This document shows, piece after piece, positions 1 to 9,239 of a stretch of 64,000 nucleotides of DNA. The notes under the pieces were generated by a model, which was given only the letters and a program-made list of their open reading frames with translations, made no database searches and was not told the DNA's origin. Every line of letters begins with the position of its first letter. Position 1 is the stretch's first letter. This stretch comes from Bacillus sp. 491mf (GTDB lineage Bacteria > Bacillota > Bacilli > Bacillales > Bacillaceae_G): the NCBI RefSeq assembly GCF_900112415.1, contig NZ_FOLV01000016.1, positions 22,876 through 86,875 on the forward strand. Reading direction: 5' to 3'. A program made the position numbers and the translations under genes.

Positions 1-786
1 ACCGAATACTCTTAATACATCTGGATTGCTTTCTTGTAATTGTAGCAAATCCTCTTGCAATGCTTTATTTTTCCCACAAACTACAGCTATCTGCAGATTA
101 GGAACTGATAGAAAGGACTGACATAACTCTTTTACACTTCCTAACACCCCATGTGCCCCTGCCACTATAAGTAAAGTCTTTTTGTCGCGTGACAAATTAT
201 ACTTATCATACAAGGATTCCACATTAACAGATGCTTCAAAGCTTTTCCGAATTGGAATTCCAGTCTCTACAATTTGCTCAGCAGGTACTCCTACTTCTAT
301 CATAATGTTCTTCACATAATCTGTTGCAACAAAATAACGATCCACTTCTCGGTGAATCCATATTTTATGCAAGCAAAAATCAGTAAGTACATTATAAACA
401 GGAATAGAAATATCTGTTTGTTTTTTTAACTCCGGCACCGCAATGATTGGAAATGTATTAATAACAATATCGGGTTTTTCAGCTTGTAATATCGCTTTTA
501 GACGTTTTCGTCCAAAATTGGCATACCATGATGCGATTTTTTTATCGTAAATCTTCTCAACACCATAATAAAATAAGCGGTATAGCTCTTTCCCAATTGT
601 ATAGCTTTTTAAATATAAATATTTTGTAATGTCTGTTATGACAGGATGTGATTCACTAAAAAGATCGCATACAATTACATCCTTAAGTCCTCTTTGACGA
701 AATGTTTGTTCTAATGTTTTTGCCACTTGGACATGACCGTTACCGTAATGTGCTGTTAATATTAAAACCTTGGGGTTTTTAATCAA
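1..786 (-). CDS. ugtP: Processive diacylglycerol beta-glucosyltransferase, C-terminus cut by window edge
   Basis: Membrane-associated GT28-family enzyme that transfers glucose from UDP-glucose to diacylglycerol, giving the glycolipid anchor of lipoteichoic acid. 262 residues are visible, about two thirds of the usual 380-390; the rest lies beyond position 1. The N-terminus contains the family segment [14 protein letters not shown], followed by regions that match UgtP/MGDG synthase along the whole visible length (for example [12 protein letters not shown]-like and DFCLHKIW-like segments). The best start is TTG at 786, with AGGAG nine bases upstream; no ATG fits. A 25-base inverted repeat lies upstream at 872-896. 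The call is firm from family likeness. Confidence 0.9.
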   Translation of the reverse strand, partial: MIKNPKVLILTAHYGNGHVQVAKTLEQTFRQRGLKDVIVCDLFSESHPVITDITKYLYLKSYTIGKELYRLFYYGVEKIYDKKIASWYANFGRKRLKAILQAEKPDIVINTFPIIAVPELKKQTDISIPVYNVLTDFCLHKIWIHREVDRYFVATDYVKNIMIEVGVPAEQIVETGIPIRKSFEASVNVESLYDKYNLSRDKKTLLIVAGAHGVLGSVKELCQSFLSVPNLQIAVVCGKNKALQEDLLQLQESNPDVLRVFG

Positions 787-871
787 ACAAATCCACTCCT
801 AGCTTTTTCGGTCCTTTATATTGCATCTGTCACAATATAAAAAACAATTTCCTTATAATTTTGCAAGTTTG

Positions 872-896
872 TATCCCAACGGTTTACCGCTGGATA
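872..896 (-). promoter_or_regulatory. Hairpin in the 5' region of ugtP
   Basis: The 412-base gap 787-1198 holds no gene. Within it, 872-896 forms a stem in the ugtP sense: TATCC plus AGCGGT pair with ACCGTT plus GGATA around a short A/T loop, about 75 bases upstream of the TTG start. There is no U-run, so it does not look like a terminator. It could be a leader structure or a protein site. I recognise no riboswitch class. The remainder of the gap shows only A/T-rich sequence and the pflA terminator. Confidence 0.35.
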
Positions 897-1173
897 TGTA
901 CCTGTCGTGGATATACAAAGCATATGTTATTGACCCCTTAATCCCATCTGCTCATATCTTAACATTATACTTTCCCATAACTGCTTTCGCAATAACTTGA
1001 CGTGTCTCTATACTTCATGATACGCACTACACTATTTCTTAATTCTTTCTATTGTTTCGTTTTCCCTTTACATTTTCGTAAATTTATCCATATCATTTCT
1101 TTACAAAAATAGTCATTATATAATATAAGTATACTCTTTTCCTTATCTTTGCTCTACTATTTATCGAAAGAAA

Positions 1174-1204
1174 GAAAAAAGCCTAATCCACAATTGGATT
1201 AGAC
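1174..1204 (-). terminator. Rho-independent terminator of pflB-pflA
   Basis: In the minus-strand RNA CTAATCC and GGATTAG pair around a six-base loop and are followed by CTTTTTT. The stem overlaps the pflA stop codon at 1199-1201. Confidence 0.85.
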
Positions 1205-1930
1205 TGCTCCTAAAATATTCTTTGCTTTTTGAACGCTTTCTTCCGTTGGAGGCTCTACTCCTTCAAGAGGATACTTGTGACCTAGTGCCTCCCATTTATA
1301 AACCCCTAACTTATGGTATGGCAATACTTCTACCTTTTCCACATTACCAAGAGTTTGAATAAAGGCCGCCAATTTCTCTAGGTCTTCTGTACTATCAGTA
1401 ACTCCAGGTACAAGTACATGACGCACCCAAATTGGTTTCTTTTTATCTGATAAATAACGAGCAAATTGTAAAATATGTTCGTTCGGTTTGCCCGTTAATT
1501 TGCGATGTCTTTTTGAATCAATATGTTTTAAGTCAAGTAATACCAAATCTGTATATTCCATCAAAATATCTAGTTTTCTTTGGAATTCTTCATCTTCAGA
1601 ATAACATCCTCCGGAAGAATCAATTGTCGTATGAATGCCGACCTCTTTACATTTCTTAAACAGTTCAATCAAAAAGTCTAACTGTAATAGCGGCTCACCG
1701 CCACTTACAGTAATACCACCGCCGGAAGCTTCCATAAAAGGAGTGTAACATGTAACATCCTGCATCACTTCTTCGACTGTTATTTCTTTCCCTTTACCAA
1801 TTTCCCACGTATCCGCATTATGACAATATTGACAACGTAGTAAACACCCTTGCGTAAAGATGATATAACGAATCCCTGGGCCATCAACAGTACCACAAGA
1901 CTCAACAGAATGAATTCTTCCTTTTACCAT
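1199..1930 (-). CDS. pflA: Pyruvate formate-lyase activating enzyme
   Basis: Radical SAM enzyme that makes the glycyl radical on PflB under anoxic conditions. It is 243 residues, normal for the family. The [4Fe-4S]-binding CxxxCxxC motif is C29-C33-C36 in [16 protein letters not shown], and the glycine-rich SAM motif [14 protein letters not shown] follows near residue 70. ATG 1930 has a strong GGAGG site. It lies 67 bases downstream of pflB in the same direction, the usual order, and ends in a terminator at its stop codon, so the two form an operon. Confidence 0.96.
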   Translation of the reverse strand: MVKGRIHSVESCGTVDGPGIRYIIFTQGCLLRCQYCHNADTWEIGKGKEITVEEVMQDVTCYTPFMEASGGGITVSGGEPLLQLDFLIELFKKCKEVGIHTTIDSSGGCYSEDEEFQRKLDILMEYTDLVLLDLKHIDSKRHRKLTGKPNEHILQFARYLSDKKKPIWVRHVLVPGVTDSTEDLEKLAAFIQTLGNVEKVEVLPYHKLGVYKWEALGHKYPLEGVEPPTEESVQKAKNILGAV

Positions 1931-1954
1931 GTTACTTCCTCCTCTATTAAAACA

Positions 1955-1986
1955 GCTCCCCTCTGCCCTGATGAAAAACAGAGGGA
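1955..1986 (-). terminator. Weak intercistronic hairpin between pflB and pflA
   Basis: CCCTCTG and CAGAGGG pair in the 67-base spacer and are followed by GGAGCTGTTTTAAT. The imperfect U-tract suggests partial termination or 3'-end stabilisation of pflB mRNA rather than a full stop, which would give more PflB than activase. Inference from sequence only. Confidence 0.45.
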
Positions 1987-1997
1987 AACTTTTTTAC

Positions 1998-4247
1998 TTA
2001 CATGCTTTCGTGCATTGTACGGTTAATAACGTCAATTTGTTGTTCACGAGTTAACTTAATGAAGTTAACAGCGTAACCAGATACACGAATTGTTAATTGT
2101 GGATATTTTTCAGGATGTTCCATTGCATCCATTAATGTTTCACGGTTAAATACGTTAATATTTAAGTGATGTCCTTCTTTTATAGCATACCCATCTAACA
2201 TAGATACTAAGTTGCGAATCTGTACATCTTCTTCTTTTCCAAGCGCTTTTGGAATAATAGAGAATGTGTTAGAAATACCATCTCTTGCCTCTTCATATGG
2301 TAATTTCGCAACAGATAATAATGATGCTAGTGCACCTTTTGTATCACGGCCATGCATTGGGTTTGCACCTGGTGCAAACGGTTCGCCGGCACGACGGCCA
2401 TCTGGTGTGTTACCAGTTTTCTTACCGTATACAACGTTAGATGTGATTGTTAAGATTGACATTGTATGAACAGAGTTACGATATGTTTTATGTTTACGAA
2501 GCTTGTTCATAAATGTTTTTACAAGGTTTACTGCCATTTCATCTACACGGTCATCGTTGTTACCGTATTTAGGGAAATCTCCTTCAATTTCAAAATCAAC
2601 AGCAAGACCATTTTCATCACGAATTGGTTTTACTTTCGCATATTTAATTGCACTTAAAGAGTCAGCTACTACAGATAATCCTGCGATACCTGTTGCCATT
2701 GTACGAATAATCTCTGTATCATGAAGTGCCATTTCGATACGCTCATAGCTATATTTATCATGCATGTAATGAATTACATTTAATGTATTTAAGTAAAGAC
2801 CTGCTAACCATTCCATTGTCACATCGAATTTACGCATAACTTCTTCATAATCTAATACTTCAGAAGTAATTGGTGCATATTCAGGTGCAACTTGTGCTTT
2901 TGATTTTTCGTCTTTACCACCGTTGATCGCATATAATAATGCTTTCGCTAAGTTTGCACGTGCTCCGAAGAATTGCATTTGTTTACCAATTCTCATTGCA
3001 GATACACAGCAAGCAATACCGTAGTCATCACCGTATTCTGGGCGCATAATGTCATCATTTTCATATTGAATTGCAGATGTTTTGATAGACATTTTCGCAC
3101 AGTAGTTTTTAAAGCCCTCTGGTAATTGTTTAGACCAAAGAACTGTTAAGTTTGGTTCTGGAGCTGGTCCTAAGTTATCTAATGTATGCAAGAAACGGAA
3201 TGAGTTTTTCGTTACTAATGGACGACCATCAAGTGAAATACCACCGATAGATTCTGTTACCCAAGTTGGGTCACCAGAGAATAATTCATTATAATCAGGT
3301 GTTCTTGCGAATTTCACAAGACGTAATTTCATAATGAAGTGGTCAACAATTTCTTGTGCTGCTTCTTCTGTTAATGTACCGTTTGCTAAATCTCTTTCAA
3401 CATAGATATCTAAGAAAGTAGATGTACGGCCAAGGCTCATTGCTGCACCATTTTGCTCTTTAATTGCTGCAAGATAACCAAAATATAACCATTGGAATGC
3501 TTCTTGTGCATTTGTTGCTGGTTTAGAAATATCAAAACCATGAGAAGCTGCCATTTGTTTTAATTCTTGAAGGGCACGCATTTGCTCAGATAACTCTTCG
3601 CGTAAACGAATTGTCTCTTCGCTCATTACACTGCTCGTTAAGTTTAAATCTGCTTTTTTCATTTCGATTAAACGATCAATACCGTATAATGCAACGCGGC
3701 GATAGTCACCAATAATACGACCACGGCCATATGCATCTGGAAGACCTGTAATAACGCCTGATTTACGAGCTGCTCTCATTTCTGGAGTATAAGCATCGAA
3801 TACACCTTGGTTATGCGTTTTACGATAGTCTCTGAAAATACGGCTTAGTTCTTTGTCCATTTCGTATCCGTAAGCTTCACAAGATAGCTCTGCCATACGA
3901 ACACCACCGAATGGTTGTAATGAACGTTTGAATGGTTTGTCAGTTTGGAAACCAACTACTTTTTCAATATCTTTATTTAAATATCCTGGACCATGTGATG
4001 TAATAGTAGAAACAATTTCTGTATCCATGTCAAGGACGCCGCCATTGTCACGTTCTTGTGTTGTTAAATCCATTACTTGATCCCAAAGTTGTTTCGTCGC
4101 TTCTGTTGCTTCAGCTAAGAAGGTATCATCACCTTCATAAACGTTTATGTTATTTAAAATGAAGTCGCGAACATCAATCTCTGCTCTCCACTTTTCACCT
4201 TTAAAGTTTTCCCATGCGTTTTTTACATTTTCTAATACTTCAGTCAT
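1998..4247 (-). CDS. pflB: Formate C-acetyltransferase (pyruvate formate-lyase)
   Basis: Converts pyruvate and CoA to acetyl-CoA and formate in mixed-acid fermentation. The 749 residues match the family length. The catalytic cysteine pair is in IACCVSAM, and the glycyl-radical site RVSGYAV is near the C-terminus (Gly about 724). A longer reading frame starts at 4262, but that ATG is part of the ribosome binding site GGAGGAG used by ATG 4247, which begins MTEVLENVK, so 4247 is preferred. First gene of the pflBA operon. The 495-base region upstream, shared with the divergent pyruvate kinase, contains the direct repeat TTGTGA/TTGTGAA at about 4350-4369, but I cannot assign it to a regulator. Confidence 0.97.
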   Translation of the reverse strand: MTEVLENVKNAWENFKGEKWRAEIDVRDFILNNINVYEGDDTFLAEATEATKQLWDQVMDLTTQERDNGGVLDMDTEIVSTITSHGPGYLNKDIEKVVGFQTDKPFKRSLQPFGGVRMAELSCEAYGYEMDKELSRIFRDYRKTHNQGVFDAYTPEMRAARKSGVITGLPDAYGRGRIIGDYRRVALYGIDRLIEMKKADLNLTSSVMSEETIRLREELSEQMRALQELKQMAASHGFDISKPATNAQEAFQWLYFGYLAAIKEQNGAAMSLGRTSTFLDIYVERDLANGTLTEEAAQEIVDHFIMKLRLVKFARTPDYNELFSGDPTWVTESIGGISLDGRPLVTKNSFRFLHTLDNLGPAPEPNLTVLWSKQLPEGFKNYCAKMSIKTSAIQYENDDIMRPEYGDDYGIACCVSAMRIGKQMQFFGARANLAKALLYAINGGKDEKSKAQVAPEYAPITSEVLDYEEVMRKFDVTMEWLAGLYLNTLNVIHYMHDKYSYERIEMALHDTEIIRTMATGIAGLSVVADSLSAIKYAKVKPIRDENGLAVDFEIEGDFPKYGNNDDRVDEMAVNLVKTFMNKLRKHKTYRNSVHTMSILTITSNVVYGKKTGNTPDGRRAGEPFAPGANPMHGRDTKGALASLLSVAKLPYEEARDGISNTFSIIPKALGKEEDVQIRNLVSMLDGYAIKEGHHLNINVFNRETLMDAMEHPEKYPQLTIRVSGYAVNFIKLTREQQIDVINRTMHESM

Positions 4248-4742
4248 CCTAATCTCCTCCATTTTATGATTAGTACAGGACTAAGAATTTTTATATAACA
4301 GCTTACGTATTTAGGATACTACTTTTTTGAAAACATGAACGTTTAAGTTGTGACATGTTTGTGAATAATTGAGCATATCACTGCAATCGTAGTGGAAACT
4401 CTGTTGAAAACTTTGGTAAATCAACCTCTCTTTTCATAATTTCATCTTTTTGGCATCTTAATCAGGAAATGTTTTCCTGTAACATAAAAGTCGTACCTAT
4501 CACAAACTGTAATACTAATTCCTTATATTCTGTTATAGTTTTTTTGGAACAGAATTAAAAAAGTTATACCTGTTTCGATACAACTTCTCCATTATGAAAA
4601 CCACGTTCTTCTATATACATAGGACTATATCCAAAAACAACACTTTTAACAGTAAATAATACAAATTACATACGTATACATGAAGTACACCTACAAGTGC
4701 AACATATTAAAATGAAGCTTCTATAAATAGGAGGAATTTGAT

Positions 4743-6158
4743 ATGCGAAAAACAAAAATTGTCTGCACAATTGGACCTGCATGTGAACAATACGAAACAC
4801 TGCTCTCTTTACTAAAGTCTGGAATGAATGTGGCTCGGTTAAATTTCTCTCATGGAACGCACGAAGAACATCAAGTTCGGATCAACACAATTCGAAAAGC
4901 TGCCACAGCCTCTCAAAATAACATTGCGCTCTTACAAGATATTAAAGGACCTAAAATTCGCACAGATGAATTTGAAGGTGGCCAAGCAGAATTACGGGAA
5001 GGAGAAACGGTTATTGTTTCCATGAAAAAAGTGCTCGGAACATCTCAACGTTTTTCTGTCACTTATGAAGGTCTATATGATGATGTAGAAATAGGATCGC
5101 ATCTATTACTCGATGATGGATTATTAGAGCTAGAGGTAACAAAGAAAGATAATGGCGAATTACAAACGAAAGTTATACATGGTGGAATCATTAAAGATCA
5201 TAAAGGTGTAAACGTACCAAATGTAAAAATCCGCCTGCCAGGTATTACTGAAAAAGATAAACAAGATATTCTTTTTGGCATAGGGCAACAGGTTGATTAC
5301 ATCGCAGTCTCTTTTGTACGTAAAGCTACCGACATTTTAGAAGTACGCGATATATTAGCAGCGTATAACGCCTCGCATATTCGTATCATCGCAAAAATTG
5401 AAAACCAAGAGGGAATTGAGAATATAAAAGAAATTGTCGAAGTTACAGATGGGATTATGGTTGCACGCGGTGATATGGGGATCGAAATTCCGGCAGAATA
5501 TGTACCAATCATTCAAAAACAATTGATTCATACTTGCAATACGCTAGGAAAACCAGTCATTACAGCAACACAAATGCTCGATTCTATGCAAAGAAATCCA
5601 AGACCAACAAGAGCGGAAGCATCCGATGTAGCAAACGCCATCTTTGACGGAACAGATGCGATTATGCTTTCTGGAGAGACAGCTGCCGGTGAATATCCAG
5701 TAGAAGCTGTACAAATGATGGATAAAATTGCTCTGCAAGTAGAAGAATCTTCTTTATTTCAAAACCAAAAGCAGTCTCTTCACAATGACCATAAACAAAT
5801 AACAGAAACAATTGGAGCTGCTGCTGTCCAAGCAGCTTATTCTTTACAAGCAAAGGCAATTTTAACACCAACAAAAAGCGGTTATACAGCACAAATGATT
5901 TCAAAATACCGTCCGAATACACCAATTATCGCAACAACATCTGAACAATCTGTTATGCAGCAACTCGCACTCGTCTGGGGCATATATCCACTTTTCACTC
6001 CCCAAAAACAAACGACAGATGAAGTAATTGAACAAGCAATAAGTAAAGCTAAAGAACGACAGCTTGTCTCTATGCAAGATATCATTATCGTAACAGCAGG
6101 TGTCCCTGTTAACGAACGTGGCACAACAAATCTACTGAAAATTGAGGTTGTGAAGTAA
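4743..6158 (+). CDS. pyk: Pyruvate kinase, short form
   Basis: Transfers phosphate from phosphoenolpyruvate to ADP in the last step of glycolysis. 471 residues. It starts with RKTKIVCTIGPA and carries the family signature around IAKIENQEGIENI, the metal and substrate segment GIMVARGDMGIEIP, and MLSGETAAG. It ends after the normal C domain and lacks the extra PEP-utiliser-like C-terminal domain that makes the main Bacillus pyruvate kinase about 585 residues, so this is probably a second isozyme. AGGAGG lies just upstream of ATG 4743. It is divergent from pflB, so control in common with anaerobic pyruvate metabolism is possible but not shown. Confidence 0.93.
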   Translation: MRKTKIVCTIGPACEQYETLLSLLKSGMNVARLNFSHGTHEEHQVRINTIRKAATASQNNIALLQDIKGPKIRTDEFEGGQAELREGETVIVSMKKVLGTSQRFSVTYEGLYDDVEIGSHLLLDDGLLELEVTKKDNGELQTKVIHGGIIKDHKGVNVPNVKIRLPGITEKDKQDILFGIGQQVDYIAVSFVRKATDILEVRDILAAYNASHIRIIAKIENQEGIENIKEIVEVTDGIMVARGDMGIEIPAEYVPIIQKQLIHTCNTLGKPVITATQMLDSMQRNPRPTRAEASDVANAIFDGTDAIMLSGETAAGEYPVEAVQMMDKIALQVEESSLFQNQKQSLHNDHKQITETIGAAAVQAAYSLQAKAILTPTKSGYTAQMISKYRPNTPIIATTSEQSVMQQLALVWGIYPLFTPQKQTTDEVIEQAISKAKERQLVSMQDIIIVTAGVPVNERGTTNLLKIEVVK

Positions 6159-6201
6159 TAAAAAACGATAAATTCTTTTCTTTTTAAAGGGGCGAGAGAA
6201 G

Positions 6202-6261
6202 CAGACAGGACCTGTTCCCTGTTTTAAAACAAAGGTAGAAAACAAGAGCAGGTCTTGTTGC
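6202..6261 (+). terminator. Hairpin downstream of pyk
   Basis: 6205-6217 and 6246-6258 are complementary over 13 positions with three G-U pairs, and the loop itself contains a smaller CCTnTTTT/AAAACnnAGG fold. There is no strong U-run directly after it. A terminator-like or stabilising 3' structure of pyk. Confidence 0.45.
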
Positions 6262-6360
6262 ATTTTGCATAACCGCAATTTCTATGGTGAAAAACTTAAA
6301 TGGATTCATATATAAGATATTTCCCTACCCGCTAGTAAAGTAAAAAAGAGGATGTCCCAA

Positions 6361-6479
6361 AAGTTTCACCTTTCGGTACGATTCAGCTCAGTGAATCGAC
6401 TGTTTATATGTCGAATATAGTCGAGAAGTCTTTAAATCGTGTCGAAGCGCCGATATATTGCAAAGAAAGGTCGATAACG
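6361..6479 (-). repeat. Interspersed repeat, element B copy 1 (uninterrupted)
   Basis: Read on the minus strand, this copy contains the element B blocks in order: CGTTATCGACC, TTTGCAATATATCGGCGC, TTCGACACGATTTAAAG, then ACTTCTCGAC and ATATTCGACATATAA. Other copies are at 8956-9190, 50622-50820 and 62313-62383. In this copy the TAAAG and the following AC are contiguous, so it is an empty-site version without element C. It resembles the dispersed bcr repeats known from the B. cereus group; I cannot name the class from memory. Confidence 0.75.
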
Positions 6480-6484
6480 TGAAA

Positions 6485-6526
6485 AAGGAATGACCCAAAA
6501 AGTGCTTATATGTTTTTTGGGTCAGC
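6485..6526 (-). terminator. Terminator-like hairpin after the 6540-7358 gene
   Basis: TGACCCAAAAA at 6491-6501 pairs with TTTTTGGGTCA at 6514-6524. In the minus RNA it lies just after the stop codon at 6540. It joins the edge of element B copy 1, and a similar GTCCCAAAAG hairpin ends element B copy 3. Confidence 0.55.
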
Positions 6527-6539
6527 TCCTCCACCATAT

Positions 6540-7358
6540 CTAATTATTTTTCAACGTTAATATTGCGGCTACCGCATAATATAAAGCTTTCTCATACTTC
6601 GCATGTTCCACAACTGATAAATTAACAAGCGAGCCACCACTAGCCGAAAAATACTCAATTGCTTCTACTGGAATCGCATCTTCTTTTACTTCAATAGCAC
6701 TACCATCATTCCATTGTCCCTTTTGGATATTCGCATACAAATCTCCAGTAATCTCACCAATTTCTTCATCATGCTCAGACAGTAAGAACCACTTCAACTT
6801 TTTTAAGCTCAACATTTGTTTCAACCCAGCGATCTTATTCCCTGCCAAGTCATAAAACGTATATGAAAAAGACATGCCTGCTTTTTGTTTTACAATCAGC
6901 ATCGCCTCGCCCAATTCGTTATACAAAACAAAACGTTTTTCAATCAATGCGCTCAAAAAAAACGATACGAAAATCTTCCATAGCCTTTGCAGTTTTGTTT
7001 CATATTCTTCTCTTAAAATCCCCATTGTATTTCCATCCATCGAAAAGTATGTAACTGTAGTCACGTAAGATACTTCTCTTCGCACAACGAATCGCTGGTG
7101 TTGTAGCATCGACGCGGCCCCTTCGATCCGAATTGTTGCGCCAATTTTCTTCGCTCTCCCTCTTTCTACAAAACTATAAATCATAAACAGGCAGGCTGTT
7201 ACTATCATGCTAACAAAGGGCATTGTATCTTTGTTCCACTGGAAATGCGGCGTTCGAACATACTCAAGGATAAACGCTATAATAGCAAGTAAAAATATAA
7301 AAATAGAAAAAAGAAAAAACCGTTTTCCATTCCTGGCATGATGCTCATGGATCCCCAT
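6540..7358 (-). CDS. Hypothetical two-helix membrane protein
   Basis: I do not recognise a characterised family. The 272 residues start with a short basic segment, then two membrane helices (about residues 13-33 and 45-63), then a soluble part rich in beta-strand patterns. A stretch near residues 140-180 (FVLYNELGEAMLIVKQKAG, FYDLAGNKIAGL) resembles the repeating strands of tubby/LURP-like domains, but only weakly. A longer frame reaches 7409; ATG 7358 is chosen because AAGGAG precedes it by six bases. The gene stands alone, with element A copy 1 upstream and a hairpin downstream. Confidence 0.7.
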   Translation of the reverse strand: MGIHEHHARNGKRFFLFSIFIFLLAIIAFILEYVRTPHFQWNKDTMPFVSMIVTACLFMIYSFVERGRAKKIGATIRIEGAASMLQHQRFVVRREVSYVTTVTYFSMDGNTMGILREEYETKLQRLWKIFVSFFLSALIEKRFVLYNELGEAMLIVKQKAGMSFSYTFYDLAGNKIAGLKQMLSLKKLKWFLLSEHDEEIGEITGDLYANIQKGQWNDGSAIEVKEDAIPVEAIEYFSASGGSLVNLSVVEHAKYEKALYYAVAAILTLKNN

Positions 7359-7435
7359 ATTTATCTCCTTATTTTTTACATTTTTTATCATTATCTCATG
7401 CTTTTCCAAAGATTTAAATTTATTTTAATTTCCCA

Positions 7436-7545
7436 ACATAGAAGTCGAGGCTATGCAGACCTGTTCTCGCTTCCTCCCTTTGTTTCAAACCTCGCACGTG
7501 GCAGAAACAGGCACTGACCGCTTCTATACATGGCCAGGCATAGAA
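7436..7545 (+). repeat. Interspersed repeat, element A copy 1
   Basis: Shares the core CCTCGCACGTGGCAG, ACAGGCACTGACCGCTTC and GCCAGGC with copies at 10918, 12965, 37168 and 53074. CATAGAAG near the left end is complementary to CTTCTATA near the right end, so the unit can fold on itself. It fills much of the gap between the 6540-7358 and 7621-8799 genes. Confidence 0.75.
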
Positions 7546-7592
7546 AAGTTTTTTAGGTTTTGTTTTTCACAAAAATCCCCATATAAAACTAC

Positions 7593-7620
7593 AAAAAAAG
7601 CTATCTCGTAAGATAGCTTT
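7593..7620 (-). terminator. Rho-independent terminator of the serine hydrolase gene
   Basis: AAGCTATCT and AGATAGCTT pair around a four-base loop, with a U-run in the minus RNA, immediately after the stop codon at 7621. Confidence 0.85.
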
Positions 7621-8799
7621 CTAACCTTCCTCATGCCGTACCATCGTATAAATATCATTACTTACAACGCCAAACGACTTAATATTATTTTGAATATTTG
7701 ATAATAACACAACATATGTATTTCCATCTTTACTAAAACTATTTAAACAATTCCATCCTGGCATAACACCATGATTTGAATAACTGCCAGGGTTCACATA
7801 CCAACCAAAACCATACTCCTTTTTAACTGCGGTAAACATTTGTTGATAACTATCGCTTGAAATCAGCTTTCCTGTAAACAAAGCTTGATCAAATAAATAT
7901 AAATCATATGCAGTCGTGTATATATCACCGCAGCCAAATAATTGCGACATACTCGGTACAGCTGGTGTTGTCATTTTATTGTCTACTATTTTATAACCAG
8001 TAGATGGATATTTTCCTTGTTGAAACTGATCACCAAATCCGGAATGTTTCATACCGACAACTTCAAAGATATTCTTTTGAATATAATCTTGAAGGGATTG
8101 TCCACTCACTTTCTCGGCAATATACGCAAGCACGGAATAGTTAGAATCGGAGTATTTCCATTGTGATCCGGGCGGGAATGCCAACTTTTGCTTTCCTATT
8201 CTTCTAATTAATTCCTCATGGGTGATGCTCTCTGATCCCTCGCTGTACTCCGGGATCCCTGATGTATGTGTAAGAAGATGCACTAATTTAATCTCTCCAC
8301 CTCTTGGAAAATCAGGAATATATTTCGCGACCGTATCTTGTATGTTTAATTTATTTTGTTCTTTCAATTGCATAATTGAAGTTGCGACAAAAGCTTTTGT
8401 AATAGAACCAATATAGTAGGATGTCTCTGAATTATTAGCAACTTTTTTTTCTTGATTGGCAAGTCCATACCCTTTGTTTAAAAGAACCTCTCCATTTTTC
8501 ACAACAACCGCTGTGCCGCTAAAGTTTTTACTCTTCATATACTCATCTAATTGAGCATGATTATTAATTTCTTGCGGAGGTTGCTCAGCTACCACTTCTT
8601 CTTTCTTTACTTCTTCTTTCTTTACTTCTTCTTTCTTTACTTCTTTTTTCACTTCTTTTTCTTCTTCTTTCATCGCTTGCAAAGTTGCCTTTTCTTTATC
8701 ATGGGAAGTAATTTTCGCATACCCCCAATATACCAAGGCAAACAACAGACTAAGAATAATCGTTCGTTTTACATATACAATTGGTTCGCGAGTTTTCAT
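7621..8799 (-). CDS. Membrane-anchored serine hydrolase of the beta-lactamase / class C PBP family
   Basis: A penicillin-binding-protein-like hydrolase or transpeptidase with an N-terminal membrane anchor (about residues 10-28), a charged linker of repeated KKEEV units at about residues 50-70, and a beta-lactamase fold. The active-site SxxK is SITK (GSITKAFVA), the second motif is YSDSNYS, and HGVMPGW lies where the third motif falls. This is typical of secreted AmpH/D-aminopeptidase-like proteins; the substrate cannot be read from sequence. The frame extends to 8904, but MKTREPIVYVKR at 8799 gives the expected anchor; MSNYVKR at 8835 is an alternative and both ribosome sites are weak. It stands alone with its own terminator. 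Confidence 0.85.
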   Translation of the reverse strand: MKTREPIVYVKRTIILSLLFALVYWGYAKITSHDKEKATLQAMKEEEKEVKKEVKKEEVKKEEVKKEEVVAEQPPQEINNHAQLDEYMKSKNFSGTAVVVKNGEVLLNKGYGLANQEKKVANNSETSYYIGSITKAFVATSIMQLKEQNKLNIQDTVAKYIPDFPRGGEIKLVHLLTHTSGIPEYSEGSESITHEELIRRIGKQKLAFPPGSQWKYSDSNYSVLAYIAEKVSGQSLQDYIQKNIFEVVGMKHSGFGDQFQQGKYPSTGYKIVDNKMTTPAVPSMSQLFGCGDIYTTAYDLYLFDQALFTGKLISSDSYQQMFTAVKKEYGFGWYVNPGSYSNHGVMPGWNCLNSFSKDGNTYVVLLSNIQNNIKSFGVVSNDIYTMVRHEEG

Positions 8800-8955
8800 A
8801 ACAATAAAAACCTGCCTTTTCACATAGTTGCTCATTTCACATCTTACTTTATCACGCAACCAATGTTTTACCAATGCTATGTACAAAAAAATAAAAATGA
8901 GCACCCAAAATGCAAGATAGCCGTTACATTTGTAATGAAAAAACGAAGCTGACTT

Positions 8956-9190
8956 CTGTTATCGACCGTTCTTTGCAATATATCGGCGCTTCGACACAAT
9001 ATAAAGTGAAACTTCCATCAGTGACGCCTTTCTTACTGATGGAAAGCTCTCACCAATCGGGCTTTTACGGGCAGTTTTCTTCCTTGCCCTTCCCCACCTT
9101 TTACTGCCCGTTAATGCGGGATAAAGACCATTCGATGATATTCGACATACAAGTAGTCGCCCCCGCTGTGCTGAATCATACCAAAAAGTG
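8956..9190 (+). repeat. Interspersed repeat, element B copy 2, split by element C
   Basis: Carries TTATCGACCGTTCTTTGCAA, TATCGGCGCTTCGACAC and TAAAG (9002-9006), then 120 bases of element C, then TAAAG again (9122-9126) and the right half of element B (TTCGATGATATTCGACATAC). The two uninterrupted copies show that these halves are normally joined at a single TAAAG. Confidence 0.75.
9007..9126 (+). repeat. Element C inserted within element B copy 2
   Basis: A 120-base block starting TGAAACTTCCATCAGTGA, with the hairpin TTCCATCAGT/ACTGATGGAA, then AAAGCTCTCACCAATCGGGC and a second hairpin ACGGGCAGT/ACTGCCCGT. It ends in GCGGGATAAAG, so TAAAG occurs at both borders like a 5-base target duplication. 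Standalone relatives lie at 37284, 60781 and 61450. Confidence 0.7.
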
Positions 9191-9232
9191 AAAGGCTCTG
9201 ACTAATAAGTGGACTTTTTAGTCAGAGCCTTC
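9185..9232 (-). terminator. Terminator of nagE
   Basis: AAGGCTCTGACT at 9192-9203 and AGTCAGAGCCTT at 9220-9231 form a 12-base-pair stem directly after the nagE stop. The sequence beyond it in minus RNA is U-rich (CACTTTTT). Confidence 0.8.
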
Positions 9233-9239
9233 ATATTCC

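Noticed and set aside
2466-2724. Plus-strand frames inside pflB and many similar antisense frames across the window
   Set aside because: They overlap well-supported genes on the other strand, have no ribosome sites and show no protein-like composition.
4340-4400. TTGTGA-type sites upstream of pflB as an Fnr or Rex operator
   Set aside because: The two TTGTGA units are direct, not inverted, and the spacing to the nearest TCAC does not fit TGTGA-N6-TCACA or the Rex palindrome.
8551-8952. 133-residue plus-strand frame rich in Phe/Leu
   Set aside because: It is the antisense shadow of the KKEEV repeats in the serine hydrolase and has no ribosome site.
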